Assembly (NCBI GenBank): GCA_024762625.1
Contig: JANTHA010000060.1
Span: 1-10,349, forward strand
Direction of reading: 5' to 3'
Length of the DNA stretch: 10,349 nucleotides
Source: Thiotrichaceae bacterium
GTDB lineage: Bacteria; Pseudomonadota; Gammaproteobacteria; Thiotrichales; Thiotrichaceae
Of the stretch, positions 6,671-10,349 are shown in pieces. The notes under the pieces were generated by a model that saw nothing but the letters and a program-made list of their open reading frames with translations, had not been told where the DNA came from and ran no database searches. The position numbers were made by a program, and so were the translations under genes. Positions within the stretch are counted from its first letter, which is position 1; every line of letters begins with the position of its first letter.

Positions 6671-7213
6671 ATGTCCAGGTTGCAAAGTTATTATCAAGAG
6701 ACAATTGTAAAAGAACTGCAAGATAAGTTAGGTTACAAGAATGTCATGGAAGTACCAAAAATCACCATGATCTCGTTAAACATGGGGTTGGGAGACGCCG
6801 TAGGTGATAAAAAGGTGATTGAGCATGCAGTCGATGATATGACTAAGATTGCGGGTCAGAAACCGGTGGTAACGTTATCGCGTAAGTCGATTGCAGGCTT
6901 CAAGATTCGAGATAACTGGCCAATTGGATGTAAAGTAAATTTACGTCGCGAACGCATGTATGAATTTCTGGATCGTTTGATTAACATTTCGATTCCACGG
7001 GTGCGTGATTTTCGCGGATTGAATCCCCGTTCCTTTGATGGTCGTGGAAATTATAGCATGGGTTTTAATGAGCAAATCATCTTCCCTGAAATTGATTACG
7101 ATAAAATTGACAAATTACGCGGTCTGGATATTGCAATAACCACAACCGCTAAAAACGATGAGGAAGGAAAGGCTTTGCTTGATGCATTTCATTTTCCTTT
7201 TAAACAAAATTAA
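6671..7213 (+). CDS. rplE: 50S ribosomal protein L5
   Basis: L5 binds 5S rRNA in the central protuberance of the 50S subunit and contacts P-site tRNA and S13. The 180 residues compare with 179 in E. coli. [67 protein letters not shown] and [34 protein letters not shown] are diagnostic. AAGGT at 6660-6664 lies six bases before the ATG. In E. coli its start region is where S8 represses the spc operon; the hairpin at 6616-6640, about 30 bases upstream, is a possible but unproven equivalent. Confidence 0.98.
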   Translation: MSRLQSYYQETIVKELQDKLGYKNVMEVPKITMISLNMGLGDAVGDKKVIEHAVDDMTKIAGQKPVVTLSRKSIAGFKIRDNWPIGCKVNLRRERMYEFLDRLINISIPRVRDFRGLNPRSFDGRGNYSMGFNEQIIFPEIDYDKIDKLRGLDIAITTTAKNDEEGKALLDAFHFPFKQN

Positions 7214-7239
7214 CGGGATATTATAGGACAATTTAAGGC

Positions 7240-7545
7240 ATGGCAAAAAAATCAATGATCGCGCGTGAAGCAAAGCGTACCAAATTGGTCGCAAAATACG
7301 CCAAAAAACGAGCAGAACTGAAAGAAATTATTCGTTCGCCTAGTAGCACCTTCGAGCAGGTAATGGCGGCAACCGATGCGTTGCAGAAGCTTCCCAGGAA
7401 TAGCTCCAAAGTGCGTCAGCGCAATCGTTGTGTGTTAACAGGAAGACCACATGGCGTTTATCGTAAATTTGGCCTATGTAGAAATAAATTGCGTGAAACT
7501 GCGATGCAGGGTGATGTCCCTGGTTTAACTAAAGCCAGCTGGTAA
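7240..7545 (+). CDS. rpsN: 30S ribosomal protein S14, long form with two residual cysteines
   Basis: S14 is a 30S head protein near S3, S10 and S19. The 101 residues identify the long form, which does not need zinc. [63 protein letters not shown] and the ending GLTKASW are typical. Of the four cysteines that bind zinc in the short form, the first (Cys64) and third (Cys80) are present, while the second and fourth positions are Thr67 and Lys83; E. coli keeps only the first. AGGA at 7225-7228 lies 11 bases upstream; a closer AAGG at 7235-7238 is only one base from the ATG and is unlikely to be used. Confidence 0.97.
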   Translation: MAKKSMIAREAKRTKLVAKYAKKRAELKEIIRSPSSTFEQVMAATDALQKLPRNSSKVRQRNRCVLTGRPHGVYRKFGLCRNKLRETAMQGDVPGLTKASW

Positions 7546-7561
7546 GTTTAGGAATTTTATT

Positions 7562-7954
7562 ATGAGTATGAGTGACCCAATAGCCGATATGTTAACGCGC
7601 ATTCGAAATGCACAACGCGCTAACAAGATAGAAGTTGCATTCCCGGCGTCCACCAGGAAGACGGCTATTTTAAATGTTCTGAAGGATGAGGGTTATATAT
7701 CCGGATTTGAAACTTCCTCAGATATCAAGCCTGTAACAACAGTTGCATTAAAATATTTTGATGGAAAACCCGTTATAAGCACGATTAAGCGTGTAAGTCG
7801 TCCGGGTTTGCGTATCTTCCGTGGCAAGGATGAACTACCTTCGGTCATGCTTGGTTTGGGCGTCGCAATAATTTCAACCTCGAAAGGCGTAATGAGTGAT
7901 CGCGCTGCTCGAGCAGAGGGACAGGGCGGTGAAGTGCTCTGCGTCGTAGAGTAA
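7562..7954 (+). CDS. rpsH: 30S ribosomal protein S8
   Basis: S8 is a primary binder of the 16S central domain (helix 21). In E. coli it is also the translational repressor of the spc operon. The 130 residues equal the E. coli length. [22 protein letters not shown], the central [41 protein letters not shown] with the STSKGVM rRNA-binding loop at 105-111, and the C-terminal GGEVLCVVE are diagnostic. ATG 7562 is chosen over ATG 7568 because the family starts M-S-M-x-D-P and AGGA at 7550-7553 lies eight bases upstream. Confidence 0.98.
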   Translation: MSMSDPIADMLTRIRNAQRANKIEVAFPASTRKTAILNVLKDEGYISGFETSSDIKPVTTVALKYFDGKPVISTIKRVSRPGLRIFRGKDELPSVMLGLGVAIISTSKGVMSDRAARAEGQGGEVLCVVE

Positions 7955-8005
7955 TTGAGCTGAGTAGCAAATTGCTGAGTTACTAAAATAAGTTGTTTTT
8001 AAGTC

Positions 8006-8015
8006 GTTATATAAC
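8006..8015. repeat. Short perfect palindrome in the rpsH-rplF gap
   Basis: GTTATATAAC at 8006-8015 is a perfect 10-bp palindrome. It sits in a 114-bp AT-rich gap (7955-8068) that also contains two copies of GCTGAGT (7959-7965 and 7974-7980) 15 bp apart. No gene or convincing promoter is seen in the gap. Confidence 0.3.
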
Positions 8016-8068
8016 CAAATGAGTTAAGCGTTAGCCTGATTCATCTGGATTTACAGGTAAGAATAGAT

Positions 8069-8605
8069 ATGTCTAGAATTGCAAAAATGCCAGTAGAACT
8101 ACCTTCGGGGGTAGAAGCTAATGTCAATGGCCAAGACCTTACCATCAAGGGAAGTAAAGGTTCTTTTGATTATGTGGTGCATGATTCGGTCGTTATTGAA
8201 CAACAAGACAATGTCCTTGCTTTTAAACCAAAGAATGATGCTGACAAGAACGGCTGGTCAATGGCTGGCACCATGCGCGCCCTAGCCAGTAATATGGTGA
8301 CTGGCGTAAGCACCGGCTTTGAAAAAAAGTTAGAGCTTGTAGGTGTAGGTTATCGCGCACAGGCTCAGGGAAACAAGCTTAATTTAACGCTCGGTTTTTC
8401 ACATCCTGTTGTGCATGATATACCAGAAGGTATTACGGTCGAAACGCCAAGTCAAACAGAAATAATTCTACGTGGAATTGATAAGCAGAAAATAGGACAG
8501 ACAGCAGCAGAGATTCGCGCCTATCGTCCACCAGAGCCTTATAAAGGTAAGGGTGTGAAGTATGCTGATGAACGCATCATACGCAAAGAAGCTAAAAAGA
8601 CCTAA
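8069..8605 (+). CDS. rplF: 50S ribosomal protein L6
   Basis: L6 binds 23S rRNA near the sarcin-ricin loop and the factor-binding site. The 178 residues compare with 177 in E. coli and hold the two related alpha/beta domains of the family. [62 protein letters not shown] and the C-terminal [29 protein letters not shown] are signatures. AGGT at 8055-8058 lies ten bases before the ATG, so initiation looks average. A 114-bp gap precedes it, longer than usual in this operon. An inverted repeat overlaps its stop. Confidence 0.98.
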   Translation: MSRIAKMPVELPSGVEANVNGQDLTIKGSKGSFDYVVHDSVVIEQQDNVLAFKPKNDADKNGWSMAGTMRALASNMVTGVSTGFEKKLELVGVGYRAQAQGNKLNLTLGFSHPVVHDIPEGITVETPSQTEIILRGIDKQKIGQTAAEIRAYRPPEPYKGKGVKYADERIIRKEAKKT

Positions 8606-8629
8606 TTTGTAAATTAGTCTGGAAATTAG
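8602..8629 (+). repeat. Three-arm inverted repeat at the rplF stop
   Basis: CTAATTT (8602-8608, containing the rplF stop) is complementary to two later copies of AAATTAG, at 8611-8617 and 8623-8629. The first pairing has a very tight turn and the second a 14-base loop, so the two structures are alternatives. The sequence is AT-only apart from the end pairs, so stability would be low. Confidence 0.4.
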
Positions 8630-8669
8630 CATTTTGTTGATTATATATAAGTAGTTAAAGAGAATTGCA

Positions 8670-9023
8670 ATGAGTAAGAAAACAGCAAGAATTCGTCGGG
8701 GTAAACGTTCGCGTATGAAAATGCGTGAGTTAGGCGTTGATCGTCTTTCAATTTACCGTAGTTCCCGCCATATTTATGCTCAGATTATTTCTGGTGAAGA
8801 TAATCGAGTAATCGCATCAGCCTCTACTGTTGAAAAGAATATGCGTGATTCTCTTTCCTATACAGGAAATGCGGATGCCGCTGCAGCAGTAGGTAAAATG
8901 GTTGCTGAGCGCGCAAAAGAAAAAGGTGTTGAGTCTGTAGCGTTTGATCGTTCCGGCTTTAAATATCACGGCCGTGTTAAGGCGTTAGCAGAAGCTGCGC
9001 GTGAAGCGGGTCTACAGTTCTAA
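8670..9023 (+). CDS. rplR: 50S ribosomal protein L18
   Basis: L18 binds 5S rRNA together with L5 and anchors it in the central protuberance. The 117 residues equal the E. coli length. The basic N-terminus [38 protein letters not shown] and the C-terminal [28 protein letters not shown] are typical. AAAGAGA at 8657-8663 lies six bases before the ATG. It follows a 64-bp AT-rich gap after rplF and is followed by rpsE after only 12 bp. Confidence 0.97.
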   Translation: MSKKTARIRRGKRSRMKMRELGVDRLSIYRSSRHIYAQIISGEDNRVIASASTVEKNMRDSLSYTGNADAAAAVGKMVAERAKEKGVESVAFDRSGFKYHGRVKALAEAAREAGLQF

Positions 9024-9035
9024 AGGTTTAAGATA

Positions 9036-9545
9036 ATGGCTAGAGCAGATAATACAGAAAAAGCAACTGACGGATTACAGGAAAAACTGGTTCATGTTAA
9101 TCGCGTCGCTAAGGTGGTAAAGGGTGGTCGCGTATTCGGATTTACCGCACTGGCTGTGGTTGGCGATGGTAATGGCCGTATAGGTTTTGGTTACGGCAAA
9201 GCGCGTGAAGTGCCTGTTGCGATCCAGAAAGCTATGGAAAAAGCGCGTAAAAATATTGTTAATGTCGCTTTAGTAGATGATACCTTGCAGTATGAAATTA
9301 ATGCGCGTCATGGCGCAGCTCATGTCTTTATGAAGCCTGCCTCGGAAGGTACCGGCATTATCGCGGGTGGCGCTATGCGGGCTGTTTTTGAAGTGGTTGG
9401 AGTCAAAAATGTTCTGGCTAAATGCGTTGGCTCGCGCAACCCGATCAATGTGGTGCGCGCAACTATCAAAGGTTTGGCGGAAATGACTTCGCCCGAAAGT
9501 GTTGCTGCTAAACGTGGTAAAACGGTAGAAGAGATCAGAGGTTAA
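9036..9545 (+). CDS. rpsE: 30S ribosomal protein S5
   Basis: S5 contributes to decoding accuracy, lies at the mRNA entry tunnel with S3 and S4, and touches the spectinomycin site through an N-terminal loop. The 169 residues compare with 167 in E. coli. The loop [34 protein letters not shown] begins at about residue 27, with Lys29-Gly30-Gly31-Arg32 intact; there is no deletion of the sort seen in spectinomycin-resistant mutants. [29 protein letters not shown] and the ending [14 protein letters not shown] are typical. AAGG at 9023-9026 lies nine bases before the ATG. rpmD starts two bases after its stop. Confidence 0.98.
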   Translation: MARADNTEKATDGLQEKLVHVNRVAKVVKGGRVFGFTALAVVGDGNGRIGFGYGKAREVPVAIQKAMEKARKNIVNVALVDDTLQYEINARHGAAHVFMKPASEGTGIIAGGAMRAVFEVVGVKNVLAKCVGSRNPINVVRATIKGLAEMTSPESVAAKRGKTVEEIRG

Positions 9546-9547
9546 TC

Positions 9548-9745
9548 ATGGCTGAATCTAAAAAACAGGGTCAAGTCAGGCTTACAATGGTGCGAAGCAT
9601 GAACGGCCGATTGAAATCACATAAAAGCTGCGCTCGTGGTCTGGGATTACGAAAAATGCATAACCCGGTAACGGTAGCCGATACGCCCGAGAACCGTGGC
9701 ATGATGAATAAGATTTCTTATATGTTACACATAGAAGAAGTATGA
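9548..9745 (+). CDS. rpmD: 50S ribosomal protein L30
   Basis: L30 is a small 50S protein of the bacterial core set. The 65 residues are slightly longer than the 59 of E. coli because of a polar N-terminal extension (MAESKKQG). The core QVRLTMVRSMNGRLKSHKSCARGLGLRKMHNPVTVADTPENRGMMNKISYMLHIEEV carries the family's GLGLRKM and DTPENRGMMNKI elements. GAGG at 9538-9541 at the end of rpsE serves as the ribosome site, six bases from the ATG, so the pair is tightly coupled. Confidence 0.96.
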   Translation: MAESKKQGQVRLTMVRSMNGRLKSHKSCARGLGLRKMHNPVTVADTPENRGMMNKISYMLHIEEV

Positions 9746-9773
9746 TTTTGTTCTTTCAGCAGCTTGGTCTTTA

Positions 9774-9809
9774 GCTATTTAGAAAGCTATTAAGAGTGCT
9801 ATTAAGAGT
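9774..9809 (+). repeat. 12-bp tandem repeat carrying the rplO ribosome site
   Basis: GCTATTAAGAGT occurs twice in perfect tandem (9786-9797 and 9798-9809). An imperfect unit in the same register precedes it (9774-9785, nine of twelve bases). The AAGAG of the last copy (9804-9808) lies nine bases before the rplO ATG and is its likely ribosome site, so the repeat duplicates that site. Confidence 0.85.
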
Positions 9810-9817
9810 ATAAAGCA

Positions 9818-10252
9818 ATGAATTTGAATACATTAAAACCTGCAGATGGCAGTAAAAGTAACCGTAAACGCGTTGGTCGCGGAATAGGCTCTGGCTGGGG
9901 TAAAACCTGTGCGCGTGGCCATAAAGGTCAAAAGTCACGTTCTGGCGGTTTTCATAAAGTTGGTTTTGAAGGCGGGCAGATGCCTTTACAACGCCGTCTT
10001 CCAAAAGTCGGTTTTAGTTCACGCGTTGGCCGCAGCTGTGCGCAGATTCGTCTGCATGAATTGGCTAAAGTGGATGCAGATGTAATTGATCTGAATGCTT
10101 TGAAAACGGCTAATCTGGTGACAAAAAACACCTTGTCGGTAAAAGTGATGCTGTCAGGCGAGCTGGATAAGGCGGTAACTTTGAAAGGCATCAGGGTTAC
10201 AAAAGGCGCCAAACAGGCAATCGAAGCTGCTGGCGGACAGGTGCAGGATTAA
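9818..10252 (+). CDS. rplO: 50S ribosomal protein L15
   Basis: L15 is a late-assembly 50S protein with an extended, basic N-terminal arm threading through 23S rRNA. The 144 residues equal the E. coli length. [44 protein letters not shown] (Gly/Lys-rich arm, residues 1-44) and [17 protein letters not shown] are signatures; the compact C-terminal domain ends [16 protein letters not shown]. The ribosome site is the AAGAG of a tandem repeat (9804-9808). It is the last ribosomal gene before secY, the standard spc-operon order. Confidence 0.98.
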   Translation: MNLNTLKPADGSKSNRKRVGRGIGSGWGKTCARGHKGQKSRSGGFHKVGFEGGQMPLQRRLPKVGFSSRVGRSCAQIRLHELAKVDADVIDLNALKTANLVTKNTLSVKVMLSGELDKAVTLKGIRVTKGAKQAIEAAGGQVQD

Positions 10253-10257
10253 ATAGA

Positions 10258-10276
10258 GTCTTTAGTTAACTAAGAC
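10258..10276 (+). repeat. Inverted repeat in the rplO-secY gap
   Basis: GTCTT (10258-10262) and AAGAC (10272-10276) pair, with AGTTAACT, itself a palindrome, between them and one unpaired T. As RNA this gives about seven pairs with a bulge and a UUAA loop. No T-run follows, so it is probably not a terminator; it could adjust relative expression of secY. Confidence 0.4.
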
Positions 10277-10289
10277 ATAGAGGTTAGCA

Positions 10290-10349
10290 GTGGCGGCAAG
10301 CAACGCAACACAAAACGCAACAGGAATACTCAGTGGCATGAGTAATATT
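10290..10349 (+). CDS. secY: Protein translocase subunit SecY, first 20 codons (cut by window end)
   Basis: SecY is the central channel of the Sec protein export machinery in the inner membrane. Only 20 residues are visible, reading MAASNATQNATGILSGMSNI from a GTG start, before any membrane segment. The call rests on position after rplO, which is the standard spc-operon order, and on the GILSGMSNI end, which resembles the polar region just before the first SecY helix. AGAGGT at 10279-10284 lies five bases before the GTG and supports this start; an in-frame ATG at 10338 lacks comparable support. The N-terminus is rich in Asn, Ala and Thr and differs from the MAKQPG-type start of E. coli. Confidence 0.8.
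   Translation, partial: MAASNATQNATGILSGMSNI

Noticed and set aside
8008..8013. TATATA as a -10 for a promoter before rplF
   Set aside because: No -35 hexamer at proper spacing, and the hexamer is part of a palindrome in AT-rich DNA.
1..10349. CRISPR arrays, tRNA or rRNA genes, insertion sequences, defence genes
   Set aside because: None seen. Coding sequence of known ribosomal proteins fills almost the whole window, and the gaps are too short or lack the needed structure.

Overview
This window is the core of the bacterial ribosomal-protein supercluster. Every gene lies on the + strand, in the order tuf (3' part) - rpsJ - rplC - rplD - rplW - rplB - rpsS - rplV - rpsC - rplP - rpmC - rpsQ - rplN - rplX - rplE - rpsN - rpsH - rplF - rplR - rpsE - rpmD - rplO - secY (first 20 codons). 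The protein types point to a gammaproteobacterium: long two-cysteine S14 without a zinc finger, S10 ending in [10 protein letters not shown]14 starting [18 protein letters not shown], and lengths within a few residues of the E. coli proteins for nearly all genes. I cannot place the family. Base composition is moderate, and the tuf segment looks more GC-rich than the genes after it.

Layout: positions 1-497 are the end of the str operon (EF-Tu domains 2 and 3). rpsJ follows after only 26 bp, so S10 (NusE) is probably read from the str side. A 308-bp non-coding stretch (836-1143) then separates rpsJ from rplC. It holds an extended -10 promoter with a GC-rich start region, a palindrome over that promoter, a long hairpin followed by a T-run, and a second hairpin. 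From there rplC to rpsQ (1144-5768) is compact, with gaps of 0-18 bp and two stop/start overlaps. A 93-bp gap separates rpsQ from rplN, where the spc operon begins in E. coli. The spc block (5862-10252 and on into secY) is looser, with gaps of 91, 114, 64, 72 and 37 bp, several of them holding inverted or tandem repeats.

The products work together: S3, S5, S8, S10, S14, S17 and S19 build the 30S subunit; L2-L6, L14-L16, L18, L22-L24, L29 and L30 build the 50S subunit, including the peptidyl-transferase surroundings (L2, L3, L4, L16), the exit tunnel (L4, L22, L23, L24, L29) and the 5S rRNA site (L5, L18). EF-Tu delivers aminoacyl-tRNA and SecY forms the export channel at the tunnel mouth.

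I see no mobile element, CRISPR array, tRNA, rRNA or unknown protein gene, and no new protein system. The unusual content is regulatory: the apparent S10-type promoter and leader lie after rpsJ rather than before it, and there are repeat structures in the spc-operon gaps. These are read by eye and have not been folded or compared with other genomes.
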